A stretch of 64,000 nt of DNA from Diphasiastrum complanatum (taxonomy: Eukaryota > Streptophyta > Lycopodiopsida > Lycopodiales > Lycopodiaceae). The notes beneath the pieces are model-generated. The model made no database searches. It was not told where the DNA came from and saw only the letters and a list, made by a program, of their open reading frames with translations. Position numbers and translations under genes: made by a program. The stretch lies in NCBI GenBank assembly GCA_029204225.1, contig CM055114.1:16637502-16701501 (forward strand), in the 5' to 3' direction. Positions 23,710 through 34,604 of the stretch are shown one piece after another. Within the stretch, counting starts at the first letter, position 1. The number at the start of each line of letters is the position of its first letter.

Positions 23710-25069
23710 GGATCTTTCGTAGCTCCTCCTTGTAGCTGATACAAACCTCCTGTCCTGAATCCAATGTCGACTGGCCCGTCATCCGTCTGAATGTTGCACC
23801 CTTCTTTTTCGAACAGCACATGATATCCAACATCTATAAGTCTGGCTATTGACAGCAGGTTCTTTGCCAAATTAGGAACATGCAGCACGTCACACATCTT
23901 CATGCTCCTCTCTTGCCCAAGCCATATGCGAACAGAGCCTCTCTCTACCACATCAATCACACATTTGTCCCCCATCATGATCTCTTTACCGCTGAGCATC
24001 TGATAGGTGATGAAGGCATCACGATTGTTCGTCATATGGGACGTAGCTGCAGAATCAAGATACCAGTATGGGTCTGCTTCAATGATCTGTCTCTTGGCTT
24101 TCAACTTTACATTGACGATCTCGTTAGAATCAGATGATGCATCGCATGACTGTGTGTCTGACAGTTCCAGAGAGTTCCAATTCTCCTTAGCCATCATAGC
24201 GAATGCATCTGTGGTCTCTTGCACCTCATCAGATAGGTTGGCTTGATATGGACTCCTCCTCTGCATGTCAGCTTTCTTTTTATTGCATTCGCGAGCGAAG
24301 TGCTCTGGCCGATCACAATAGTAACACTTCTTGTCAAATTTCCTCGGCCATCCTTTCTTCTTGAAGTCCTTCTCTTGCTGACTCGATTGCCCACCTTCTG
24401 TGATGGGTCTTTGATTCTTGATCCCCATCTTCTTGAAGCCACTCAATAGTGCCATTTCATCATGCGTTGGATTGACCTTTCACCTGCTTTCTTCCTGAAT
24501 GAGCCTCCGAGTGATAAACTCCATGTCCAGTTTATCCTCAAACCCATCGAGCATCATGACGAGCGGATCATAGCTGGATGGGAGACTGGTGATCAAATTG
24601 TATATAAGTTGTTGTTTGTCAACCACTGCATCGGCGCCATTAACTGTCTTCCAATGTCCTTGATCTTCTCCACATGGTCCCTCATCGAATCACCCTCACT
24701 CATCTTGGTGTTCGTCAGTTGCCTCTGCAACATCAGGATACTTGAAAAACCTTTAGCCTGAAAACTGCCATGAAGCGCATCCCATACCCCCTTCGCTGTC
24801 TCCTGATCTCTTACCAATGAGATTGCATTTTCTCCTAAGCTCAGGCACAACATCATGTGTGCCTTCGACCCTTTCACAGCGATCAATTCGGCCTGTTGTG
24901 CGTTCTTCACCCGGCCCTCTTGATCCAGTTCAGGACTCTCCTCGCCTGACACGACACCTCATAGGCCCTTGTCTTTCAGCAAGATTTTCATTTTCCAACT
25001 CCAGGAACTGTAATTGTCGGCCTCTAACCGATCAATCATCTTGCTCTCCGTCGACGCTTCTAGTGCCAT
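23697..25069 (-). pseudogene. Copia gag and protease
   Basis: An ATG at 25069 starts MALEASTESKMIDRL, typical of copia gag (LEADNYSSWSWKMKI). A TGA near 24959 replaces the Trp of GLWGVV, and a frameshift near 24590 breaks the gag core. The frame 24455-23697 contains a CCHC zinc knuckle (CYYCDRPEHFAREC) and the protease active site as DSAATSHM. Ala rather than Gly after DS is a known variant in copia proteases, so it need not be a mutation. The frame ends before the GAG-pre-integrase, which is in another phase. Confidence 0.9.
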
Positions 25070-25233
25070 CTTCTCCGATTTTTAGGAGCTTCAAAAGACT
25101 CTCACTTTATGTAGATTGACTGATCGCACGAGTTCACTCGTGTCAGCAAAAAGTTGAATCAGCAACTGATACTGTTCTGATTTTGTTCGATCTAAGATAG
25201 CATGCAATCCTAGGATTCTTCCTTTACGTACGT

Positions 25234-25247
25234 GGGCCCATAACCAA
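25234..25247 (-). other. Diverged primer-binding site
   Basis: Just inside the 5' LTR the minus strand reads TGGTTATGGGCCCA, a near match to the tRNA-iMet site TGGTATCAGAGCC. It fixes the inner LTR end at about 25248. Confidence 0.6.
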
Positions 25248-25676
25248 TGTTAGAATGAAAACACAGCGAGGAAGATGATAGCATGACATACAGAATCTAC
25301 AAGCACTCGATTGATCAATCATAAAGTAAAATCACACTCACACACAAGAAGCAAACACTTGATTACAACAAGCGAGATCATAGCCTCACGAAGCATGTAC
25401 ATATACGTCCGCATGCCAGTGCCGTGCCAAGATTTCATATAATGTGCAATATGATGACTATCGTTTTTACACCTAGCATGTACAATATTCTTTGTCCTCA
25501 TATCTACGTATACGCTGCTGCTAATTATCGTGCCACCATGCATGCCAAGAAAACCTTTGCAAACCCTACACATCCTAGGAACATGACGAATCCATTTCCA
25601 ACATGCCATGTGACTGTGACCGTTGATAAAGACGGTTAGGAGTGACCGTTGGTGTTTTGTGACATGGACACGAACA
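25248..25676 (-). repeat. 5' LTR of the minus-strand copia
   Basis: About 429 bp, beginning TGTTCGTGTCC and ending ...ATTCTAACA on the minus strand. It is homologous to 20087-20899 without the MITE-like insert. It joins the BPS1-like pseudogene at 25677. Confidence 0.85.
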
Positions 25677-26540
25677 GGACCAAAGAAAGTGGCAGAGGTC
25701 GGCGGGGCTTGACACTGAGTGCAGCTGCAAGGAGGCCGCATGTGAAGATGGTGTTAACCTTTGCGCCATAGATGGCGCTGATGAAGGGCTTGCTCTTGAG
25801 AGTGGGAGCGGCAAGCTTGTTGTCAGCCATGCGCCGCAGGGTGGAGTTGCACGAGTCGAGCTTTGCCTGTCCCTGGATCTCATCCCTACGCTTAATCGCC
25901 AACAAGCAGTCTCGAAGCGCATTCCTTGCGCGCTAGCATTGGGTCTCGCTAGTACCCCAATTGTTCCTCGCATCCACCAGATGTAATGCGAGCTGCAGCT
26001 GCGTCTGGTAGTGCTTCATGTCGGATATCTTGGCTTTCAATGCATTGCACACATCTAGCAGCTTTGCGCTGTCGTCCAGGTACTCACCAACCCACTTGTC
26101 CTCTCTCTCCGAATAAGGCAACTCAAAATCGGGAATTAGCGCCTCCACAGCAGAATTGGTGGCCAAGGTGGCACCCAACGCTTGACGCAGCCATGGAAGA
26201 TTGAGATAAGAACCGTCGTGTGTGCTCTGCTTCAGCTGCTCAAGCCTGTGAGCTAGATCATTCTCAAAGGCCTTGAGAGTTGGATCACGAAGGGGTAAAC
26301 TGGCAGGCGACAATGGCGTACGCATTGCAAATTGAGGGTAAGAAAATGCAGTGAAAGCAGTGCCTATGGTTGCAATGAGTGAGGAGCCCTGCTGATGCGC
26401 CATGGTCTTCCTTGTACTAATCACTACTCTAGTCCGATTACACAAAGTGGCAGCCGATTATCTTAACAGTAAGGGGAAGTTCTAATAACACATCTGAAAA
26501 TGTAGGAGTTCTTCACTGACAGAACTAACATATATGAGAA
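25677..26540 (-). pseudogene. BPS1-like pseudogene, nonsense and 3' truncated
   Basis: The minus strand carries a copy of the BPS1-like gene at 46516. The ATG is at 26403-26401 (gccATGgcg on the sense strand), and the frame is collinear with the intact copy up to codon 157, where CAG has become TAG (25935-25933). Past the stop it stays in frame through FISAIYGAKV and CGLLAAALS to about codon 237. There some 20 bp are missing, and the copy ends against the copia LTR at 25677. About 110 C-terminal codons are absent. Homology also covers about 130 bp of 5' flank, so the copy arose from genomic DNA rather than a processed transcript. The remains beyond the copia do not continue the gene. Confidence 0.88.
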
Positions 26541-26940
26541 TGATCTATATCTCTAAGTAATGTGTGGTGAAACAATCTTAATTGTAGCAACTAGATGGGC
26601 TCAAAATGTTTGCTGAGTGCTTCTTGAAAAAAGGCCTAGATTACGACACAAACCAAATACGTTCTATTTTTAGTTTGTGTATCAAACTTAACCAAGCTAT
26701 AGGCTATTGGTGTCATAGATGCATGTGGCCAATTTGGGAGTCGGTAGTCATGAATGAAGATTGTTGCAAACTAGTGATTTTATATCACAAGTGATGTTTT
26801 GAGATATCTCTTACTTTCATGATGACCAATACCAAGTGATCATAGCAATGCATCCAGAATCAACGTTCAATATCACATCAATAAAGAAGTAATTCACTAA
26901 GGTAGAAATCGTAAGGAGCATGGGTTGATTAGGAATAGCT
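26540..26940. repeat. Repeat B, copy 1
   Basis: A dispersed repeat of about 400 bp containing gtgtggtgaaacaatctt, caaaatgtttgctgagtg, gcatgtggccaatttggga and caagtgatcatagcaatgcat. It is shared with 48415-48805 and, in part, with 51890-52170. No coding content or terminal repeats were recognised. Confidence 0.85.
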
Positions 26941-27381
26941 TTGAAATAGCCAGCATATCTATTTTGCATGCTTATGGAATGTAGTCTAAATGATCAAATA
27001 CATAACATCGTGATAAACAGTTGGTGTTTGTCACTTTGTTCCTAATGAAAAAACTTGAGTGCAAGATGTTTGTTATCACATCATGTTTGGTATGCAATGT
27101 GTTTTTTATTTTGTTCCATCACGATAATAGATGGTTTTGCTTTTAAAAAAGTTTTTTCAGTGCCATTTACTATTGAATTTATTAAGGAGACGTATATATC
27201 GAAATAGAAAATTGTAGCTAGTAGTTATCATAGTGCTTCTCAAGGCAGTACAAAAACTCTTGACCAAAAAAGTTCCGTGTAAGGAATACATCAATTCAAA
27301 TAAAATGTACTATATATTTAATTGTTCAAAACTTAAAAGTATAATGATTTTCATGTAAATTCCCTTGTAACATTTAGCTAA
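26941..27381. other. No gene recognised
   Basis: AT-rich spacer between repeat B and a tandem duplication. Confidence 0.4.
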
Positions 27382-27770
27382 GGATTGAAAATTCGAGAAA
27401 CACGAATAGTGGCGCAACGCTTGTGAAGTTTGGAAAGCACATTGAGGAGCTCATCATGGTTTTGAACATATGTTTTATTTATTTAGTACTTGATCTTATC
27501 GTGGTCATGTTTGTGGTTTATGTAAAATTCCCTTGTAACATTTAGCTAATCATTCCTATAATTGTGAAGTGAAATTAGTATTACAAGGAGTATAGTGATA
27601 AGATATAGTGCAAGTGCAAACAATGCAAAGGATTGAAAATTCGAGAAACATGAATAGTGTCGACGCTTGTGAAGTTTGGGAAGCACATTGAGGAGCTCGA
27701 CGTGGTTTTGAACGTATGTTTATTTTATTTAGTACTTGATCTTATCGTGGTCATGTTTGTGATTTTTTGG
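27382..27770. repeat. Diverged tandem duplication, about 248-bp period
   Basis: The block ggattgaaaattcgagaaac...gatcttatcgtggtcatgtttgtg occurs at 27382 and again at 27630 with a few changes. The phrase aattcccttgtaacatttagcta precedes copy 1 and also lies between the copies. Confidence 0.85.
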
Positions 27771-28189
27771 GAAAAAAATAAAAACTAATGCTTGTATACA
27801 TTTTACTCTTCCAGAATAATACATCGGTGTCAATGTCTTGCACGATTGACAATCCTATCAACAAGATAGGAGACTTTATTAGTCGTCATCGTTGAGTCAT
27901 CCATCATGCTAAGTGCATCATTAACGGAGTGTGATATCAGCTACAAGGCAAACCTTCACATACCCACCTCAAGTCTTGCAATTGGGACACTCCCCTCATA
28001 ATGGGCATAATAATGTGAAAATTTTTACAAAGATGTAGGCTTCATATTGAATTGTCATTTTGTACATGCTAAACCCACCTTTAGTTTTTAGATTTCTAGG
28101 TTTATACATATGGTAAATCAAAGAAGATATGTTTTTTCACATATTTCATATAGGTTTTCTCAGACAAGTTCAATATTTGCATTATGTGT
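27771..28189. other. No gene recognised
   Basis: AT-rich spacer. No motif or repeat border seen. Confidence 0.4.
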
Positions 28190-28615
28190 TGCCGAACGAT
28201 GTTTTGCATTATCCATCGCCACACGACATTCCCTATCTATCGCTAAACCGTCGCTCTAAATAAACCATCTCTCGGGTTGTCAATATGCAAATTAATTACA
28301 ACGTCGCCCGGTGACAGTAAGTCAGGAAGACGTTTAATTGTCGCTCTACTTGTTAGTCGCCTGACGACATTTCGAAATTGTCGCCAAACCAGCGTTGTAA
28401 AAAACCATTCCTCAGGTTTTAAAATCTGCAAATCAATTAAAGCATTGTGGCGACAGTTCAGACAAGGAGATGCTTAAGTGCCGCTTTACTATCGCTAAAA
28501 CGTCATTTAGTTTTATCTTTGCGTGGCGACATCACTCAAAGTATCGCTACTACGTCGTTTGTTCAGATATTTTTTTTGGCGCCAAATGTCGCGCGACTTA
28601 TCCTACAATAATATC
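28190..28615. repeat. TCGC-rich repeat cluster, diverged tandem units of about 140 bp
   Basis: A block unusually rich in gtcgc, tcgct and cgacat within AT-rich DNA. Two diverged units align: cgctaaaccgtcgctctaa...gtcgctctac (about 28240-28350) and cgccaaaccagcgttgtaa...gccgctttac (about 28380-28490). Short motifs in both orientations resemble subterminal repeats of CACTA-type DNA transposons, but no TIR or transposase is visible. It directly abuts the truncated RT at 28620. Confidence 0.6.
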
Positions 28616-28624
28616 CTATGTGTC

Positions 28625-29548
28625 CTAGAAATCCTCTAGCTCTCGTAGATTGGTTAGCTCTAACAACTCTAAAATCATTTTTACTTTTTCGGTATCGGCT
28701 TGAATACCGTCCTTCAAAATTTTATGTCCTAACAGGATGCCTTCCCTCATCCCAAAGTAACACTTGGCCTGATGCAATTTAAGAGATGTCTCTTGACATC
28801 TTCTCAATGTCTTCTCTAATGCGTCTAAGTGGTCTTTAGTCGATGAATAGACACAGAAGTCATCCATGAAAATTTCTAAAAACTTTCTTAAATTTTTTTG
28901 AAAAATGTTCGTCATCATACGTTGGAATGTCGCAGGTGCATTACAAAGACCAAAGGGCATTCGCGTATATGCATATGTCCCCCAATCAGTGGTAAAAGTG
29001 GTCTTGGATCTATCTTCCTCCTTGATAAAAACTTGATTATAACCTGAGAATCCGAAAAAGCTATAATGTTCATGACCAGCTACCTGGTCAAGAATAGTAT
29101 CTGTATAAGGCAGAGGATGATAATCCTTTGCTGTAGCAGCATTTAGTTTTCAAAAATCTTGGCAAACTCTAATCTTGTCCGTCTTCTTCTTAGGTACTAT
29201 AACTATTGGTGACACCCACTCATTGCTTAGAACAGGATATAAAATACCTACTCTAAGACATCTATCTAATTTGTCTTTAACTAACAAGGAATACTTTGGC
29301 TTTAATCTATATTGTCTCTGTCTAACAGGTATTGTTCCCTAAATAACATCTATTCTATGTTCTCTCCATTTAACTAGTATTCCTATTAAATCGTCCATCA
29401 ACCAAGCAAATATGTTTTGATATTTCTGAAGAAATAATATATACTCTTCACGTTCCTGGTCTGATTGGTGTTTATATAAACTCAAAATTTTACCTTTATT
29501 TATTTCTATTTCTACATAATCTATCTTATCTACCATACCTTCGGTCAA
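28625..29548 (-). pseudogene. Gypsy reverse transcriptase, truncated
   Basis: RT motifs in order on the minus strand: an N-terminal segment (IFAWLMDDLIGI), RQRQYRLKP, NEWVSPIVIVPKK, a loop reading SFFGFSGYNQ near 29060, MPFGLCNAPATFQ at 28960, and the catalytic EIFMDDF near 28870. In SFFGFSGYNQ the codon for the Asp expected in FLDGFSGYNQ is missing in frame, which removes a catalytic metal ligand. TAA or TAG stops occur near 29340 and 29147. The fragment ends at NLRELEDF, before RNase H. Confidence 0.88.
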
Positions 29549-30153
29549 AGTTGTTCTGGTTCCACCCAGAACTTCCCTCGACTCGGATGTTGTTGAAATT
29601 TCTCATCCTCGTTAATCTCATAGCATTCTATGAGATTGATCCAAGATTCAGTAGGTTTGGCTAACTCCTCACCCCATCTCAAAAGGTGACCCCCTATTGG
29701 ACTGGCTATGAGAATGCCTGAAAAAAATATTTGTTTGGTAGACCAGTTTATAATAGTATCTGCTTGATATAACCACGGTTTTCCAAATAATGTTGAATAC
29801 GATGGTGTATCTACTGGGTTCATGACAAAGAAATTCATAACAAACATCTCTATCTCTATAACTACACTAATACCCTTCAGCTCTCCTACTGGTATACATT
29901 TGGATGCATTTGCTAAATGGATTTCATGGTAAGTAATAGGCTGTATATGTTTTTCTAATCCTAATTCCTTAACCATTTTCTCTATTATTAAGTTGATACT
30001 GGATCCTGAGTCTATTAGTATTCTATCTATAGTATGGTCTCCTATAATAGCACTAATATCTGGGACTCCACAATCTCCTCTATCTACATATTCTACTTTA
30101 TTACTATATGTAGGTATACTTAATGTGACAAATCTCTCCTCTTCCTCAGTCAC
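29545..30153 (-). pseudogene. Gypsy protease domain 2 (intact motif)
   Basis: A frame of 202 codons with a retropepsin fold signature: ILIDSGSSINLI (active Asp at 30012-30010), flap-side LANASKCIPVGEL, and the late motif TLFGKPWLYQADTIINW. The aspartic protease would cut the Gag-Pol polyprotein as a dimer. It lies between a degenerate protease-like domain upstream and RT downstream. The frame itself is open, but the surrounding polyprotein is broken. Confidence 0.82.
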
Positions 30154-30279
30154 AGACTGAAGTCCTTCATCCTCCGAAGTATAGCTCGAGGATGATGTAG
30201 GTGTCTCACCTTCGTACTAATCCTTTTTCTAGGATACCATAATTCTTTTATGACTTTTCCCCGTCGGTGTCTCCATCTG

Positions 30280-30696
30280 ATCTCTGAAGATAATCTCCTT
30301 TTTCTTTCAGTAGGTTATGACATCGGCCTAGTAGAGCCATGGTCGTCCTAATAATACTTTATACGACTCTTGTAGTTCTTAGTATAATAAAATCCATTAG
30401 GAACTTATGGTCTCCAATATAGACCTAAATTTGGGACAATTCTCCTATTGGTGATTTTTAGGTGCATCAGCTAACCTTAAATGTCTTAATGTAGGTGCTA
30501 TTCTATGGTGAATGCCTAACTTGTATGTTGTTTTTTCAGTCATTATGTTTACGCTAGATCCGAAATCTATGGGCACACTATCTAAAATACAGCCATTGAT
30601 TACTACCTGAATCTTGGGTTGACCTTCATCACCGTAGTTAACTAATCCTACATTGACTAATGGTAACTTTGCTTTTCTTTTCTTTTTCCTTTGCAA
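30280..30696 (-). pseudogene. Gypsy protease domain 1 (degenerate duplicate)
   Basis: Upstream of the protease just described, the frame from 30696 reads INGCILDSVPIDFGSS (Asp at 30567-30565), VNIMTEKTTYKLG and HLRLADAP, then after stops and a shift YKVLLGRPWLY near 30350. These are the same landmarks as in the second domain (DxGSS ... LxGxPWLY), so this is a complete second protease domain. Phe replaces the usual Ser or Thr of DSG/DTG. Two tandem proteases are not the usual gypsy layout. Confidence 0.72.
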
Positions 30697-31192
30697 AATT
30701 GCTTAATTTCTTTCTTATAATACTGATTATCCTCTAATAATTGTTTAAAAGTTATATTGGGCATTCTGGAGACAAGGTCTTCTACTATATCATATGAACG
30801 GGTTCTAAGTGGCGATAGATCTCTAGGTATCTCGCTACTTATAACTAGATCTGAAAATGTTACTTTCTTAACTTTTCTGGCTTCTTCATCTAAAAGCTTT
30901 TTAGCTTCTGAACTAATATCAATATCATAATATTTTTTAGTAGGCCTATCAAGGTCTTACTATTAGAAATTTCTACTAGCTATTCTGCGACTTTCGCTTT
31001 TTCTGTCACGTTTTTCGTAGATTTCACAGGTTTCATCTTCTTAATTTTCTTCTTATCTTTAAGAGTTAAAAAATCTTTACTACGTTTAGTAGTTACTTTA
31101 TTTATTTCTACATCTAAATCAGGCCATTGATGGTCTTGATCTTGCGATTCGGATTCTACTTCTATCCTCTGAACTATCATGTCAATGTTAGT

Positions 31193-31740
31193 TTAAGATG
31201 GCCGAAGGTCATCTTCTCTAGGCGAGTTTACAAACCTCGGTTTAGACCGTGGCTGTTGTGGCTGAGGACATTCAGCAGTAACATGCCCTTCGCCTTTACA
31301 GTTAGCACAGAGTGGCATATATCTTACTAACCTCCTAGGTTCAGGGCAATCAGGCAAATAGTGACATATGGGTTCGCAATTGTAGCACGAACTCCTTACT
31401 TTGGGTGGAGGAGTGGAATCTCTTGTCCCCCCTCTATGCAAAATAGTGTATTGTTGACCAGTACACGGTTTTGGTATAATGTTCTTTTGGTTAGTAGGAG
31501 CTGCAATATAAGCTACCTCCTCATGATATTAATCGAACAGAGGAATAATTTCTCTTCTGAATAGTTAGTCTGTAAACTGGGACAATTAGTCTTAGAATGA
31601 CTTTCCTTCCCACAAGCGGTACACCAAATATTCACGTTAAGCTTTGCTTTATTTTGTTTGGCTTTAACGTTAGACATATGGACTTTTAAATCACTCAGTT
31701 CTTTTGCTAATATCTCAACACTCTTCCTTAATATATCCAT
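31193..31740 (-). pseudogene. Gag C-terminus with three CCHC zinc knuckles
   Basis: Three zinc knuckles of the form C-x2-C-x4-H-x4-C are readable on the minus strand: CTACGKESHSKTNC (about 31610-31570), CYNCEPICHYLPDC (about 31390-31345) and CANCKGEGHVTAEC (about 31305-31265). Frames are broken between the first and second. Retroviral-type nucleocapsids usually have one or two. Upstream (31741-31880) an acidic and Ser-rich stretch precedes the knuckles. Confidence 0.82.
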
Positions 31741-31899
31741 CTTCTCGGATTTCTCCCTTCTTTTCTTCCTATCTAAATTCCTACTCTTGGATTTCCTATA
31801 AGAAGATTCTTCTTCTGATGAAGAAGAATACTCAAAAGACTCTTCCTCATCTGCTGAATCAGACTCAGTAGATGATTCAGATTCTTCTATACGTCTTGA

Positions 31900-32310
31900 T
31901 TTATGTTTTTTACTACTTTTCTCTCATTCCTCCATCTACGAGAAATTTGAGAAATTTCGTAATTTTCGACAGAGGCAATGACATCTTCCAAAGAGGTCAT
32001 CAGTCCTTGTCGACAATAACGATCCATTTCCTTAGGAAAGCCACCCAAGGACCATTTGTTTTGCATAGGAACTGGATACTAGGCTCCTAACTTTCCTATT
32101 AAATTCTTAACTCTACGAGTATACTTTCTAAGTGATTCCTTCGGCTTCTTCTCAACAAAATGGTTATCCAAAGATATTTGGATAAATTGGCATCCTGGAA
32201 CACCAATGGTGAAACGATTTGGTCAAGGTCCGAGATTATAAAGATAACTTTATCTTCCAGGCTCTTCGGATAACAGTAAGCAATCAGATTAGACAACAAC
32301 TAGCAAACAA
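31900..32310 (-). pseudogene. Gag core remnant
   Basis: Minus-strand frames contain gag-like phrases such as KWSLGGFPKEMDRYC and TSLEDVIASVENYEIS (about 32060-31950) and SLEDKVIFIISDLDQI (about 32265-32215), in the right place upstream of the knuckles. Frames are interrupted. The N-terminus of gag is not defined. Confidence 0.5.
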
Positions 32311-33636
32311 ATTCATCAAATAGAATCGAATTGGCGTCAAATTCCTCTTAATCGAACACAGAGAATTAGTTCTTATCACAGGAAGCAAACAAAATAGAGC
32401 ATCAAACAAGTTCATTATCTGAACACATAGCTCATTCAGAATTGGAAGAAGTTCTACTTATGGTTATGCTTAACAGCTTCGGCTAATCCATTGCACACAT
32501 TACTTAGAATTGCCGCTCTTCGGTGATGCCTGAAAATCCACGTTAGAGTAAGTGAAATTCAGTAAGATATGAGAAATATGTGTGACGCAGTATCACAAAC
32601 AATTACAGATCATACACATTGTATTTGCTCAATTGATAAGAAGTAATGTTGTAAGAGATGGCAAAGGAAAAAGATGCTCAAGCTTATAGAATCTGGCTCT
32701 CTTCTCTCTCTATTGATACTCAAATCTGTGCGTATGTACAATGGCACGAAGTGTCGACCTTATAGGAATGATCACTGGCCTCAATGTCGTTTACCAACTG
32801 TTAAGATGTCGGTTGAAATCCACTAATGCATCTCTATAGAACATTGCACAAAACGTCATGAGTTCTAACCTAAATGTGAATTTACAAAGTGCAAATAGGC
32901 CTTTACATGAATTTAGGCACTATAGCACATTTACATGTAAAAAAATTAAAATTTTTTGCAATATAAAACAATAACTTTGGATAAAATGGAATCATGAGGC
33001 TTCATAGCTACACTTTCCCGTGTCCTATAGAAGAAAAGGAAGTATTTTTGTGTGAGAGCAAACTCATGCACGTCATGACCAAAAAATAGGTATGTCAGGC
33101 CAATAGTTGTGTTGGACAATTATTTTTCCTTCCATAAGTAGTTGATTAACAAGAAGTGCATGTGTTCATTCTTTTTTTAAGCTAGAATATTGAGGTCTAG
33201 TAAGACATCTACAAAAATAGTGGCTTTTGAAGAGTTACCCTCTACTTCACATAGAAGTATGAGCTTATCCTCATGACCATCACTCATCACTTCTCATCAC
33301 TATTGATCACATAAGTAATCTAATGACAATTAGATTTACAATCATAGTTGTTTTTTTCAATGTTGTACCAAATGTGCGTATATTAATTTTTTGTACATCA
33401 CATATAACACAAAATTAATGACCATAGGTAGAAAAGTTGCATCTATCCACAATGGATTCAGAAACAATGCCTTTGAACAAGCATGCTGTAATTGAAAAGG
33501 CATTCAACCCAGCAAGAGATTCAGATAGCACATGTAACATCACTCTTGGAAAGGTAATGAATAAATGAAGCTTCTTACTTGGTACTGCACTTGTAGGAAA
33601 GAGGTGATAAGATGAGAGTAAGCAAATCAATAATTA
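32311..33636. other. No gene recognised
   Basis: The first part may be leader or LTR of the minus-strand gypsy. A TATA-like or PBS signal is not convincing. The rest is AT-rich spacer. Confidence 0.4.
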
Positions 33637-33720
33637 CCAAAGTGGCCAAAGTCGTCGAAGTGGCCGAAGTTTGTCAAAGTGACCGAAGTCACCGAAGTGC
33701 CCGAAGTCTTCGAAGTTTGT
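33637..33720. repeat. 9-bp minisatellite
   Basis: About nine variants of the unit ccgaagtgg/ccgaagtca (ccaaagtgg, tcgaagtgg, ccgaagttt and so on). A frame through it is not a protein gene. Confidence 0.85.
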
Positions 33721-34604
33721 CAATGATGTCAATAAATGTCAGAGCCACGTGTGCTCTATTTTTGAGTAGTTTTGCAAACTGTGTAAAAACAGGAAGAATA
33801 CTACAAGTCTAGATAATGAAGTGGATGACGATTAAAAAGCGATTAGTCGATTAATAGGAGAATAATCTAACAATGCTAAACAAGAAAGAAATTCTACCAG
33901 GAGTGAGCCATGTGGAAGTTGTGATTGAAAACGCATGGGTGGGTGAGACTAGATTGCACATCGAGAGTAAACTCATGAGATCCGCATCACCTTGCACTGT
34001 GGTCATGATTCCAAATCGGTTGTTTGTTAGTGACATAAAATCTGAGATTACGAAACGGAATCATATGACCTCGATGATGTTGAGGAAATGTATGCCTTGG
34101 CAAATAGGGTGCTTGTAGATGAGAGAAATTTGATCATCATACACAATTATATGGAGAAGGATGACATCATGAATCTTTCAAAAAACCACAACTTGATCCA
34201 ATCGGGATATTAAATTAGAACACATCATTCTACTCACTCAACATGGAGGTAAGATAATTTACAATACTCATTGTGTGTTATTAGTCAAAATATCATCACC
34301 ATTTTTTCAGAACAAAGTATTTATGTGTTGATTTTTTTTTTTTCATGCAGATATGGACACTTATCTTGGTAGAATATCATAAGAGTGGGATGCCAAGTGC
34401 TTCTATAACTAAACCCTCAGGTCCTATTGGTCGATTCAAATCACCAATAGGAGCCTTGGATTGCTCTTGATGTATCCACTCTCCTATCTTGATGTAACGA
34501 TTCTTCTCATTCTATGGGTTTGGATACTCTCTAGGTCCAGTAGAACAAATGTAATGGCTTATTGTATAGGGTTGGTTGTGCTCCTCATCCATGACTCTTT
34601 CTAT
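33721..34604. other. No gene recognised
   Basis: AT-rich spacer. The 81-codon frame at 33873-34118 has no recognisable motif. Confidence 0.4.

Larger units (their letters stand above)
20087..25676 (-). mobile_element. Ty1/copia LTR retrotransposon, near full length, inactive
   Basis: Minus-strand element with 5' LTR (25248-25676), diverged PBS, gag, protease, integrase, RT and RNase H in standard copia order, a polypurine tract (GAGATGAGGAT, about 20900-20912) and a 3' LTR (about 20087-20899). The LTRs have diverged by substitutions and indels, and the 3' LTR carries an insert of about 375 bp. Stops and frameshifts break the polyprotein in several places. The 5' end abuts a truncated BPS1-like pseudogene. 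A GGACC pentamer lies at 25677-25681 and again at 20126-20130, but the second site probably falls inside the diverged LTR, so no target duplication is claimed. Confidence 0.9.
28620..32310 (-). mobile_element. Ty3/gypsy fragment: gag, three knuckles, two proteases, RT
   Basis: A minus-strand gypsy element reads from gag (about 32300) through three CCHC knuckles, a charged linker, two successive retropepsin-like domains and the first part of RT, and is cut at 28620. No integrase, RNase H or LTR pair is present. The family is Ty3/gypsy by its RT (MPFGLCNAPATFQRMM). Frames are broken in many places. I considered a caulimovirid origin, but no movement or coat protein domain is seen and the RT reads as gypsy. 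Confidence 0.82.

Noticed and set aside
20126-25681. GGACC as a target site duplication of the minus-strand copia
   Set aside because: The left GGACC probably falls within the diverged outer LTR, and the DNA to its left does not continue the gene found on the right.
28620-32310. Endogenous caulimovirid (pararetrovirus) copy
   Set aside because: The zinc knuckle, protease and RT order would fit, but the RT motif MPFGLCNAPATFQRMM is gypsy-like and no movement or coat protein region is visible.
33612-33812. Frame of 66 codons with Ser-Arg repeats
   Set aside because: It results from the 9-bp minisatellite.
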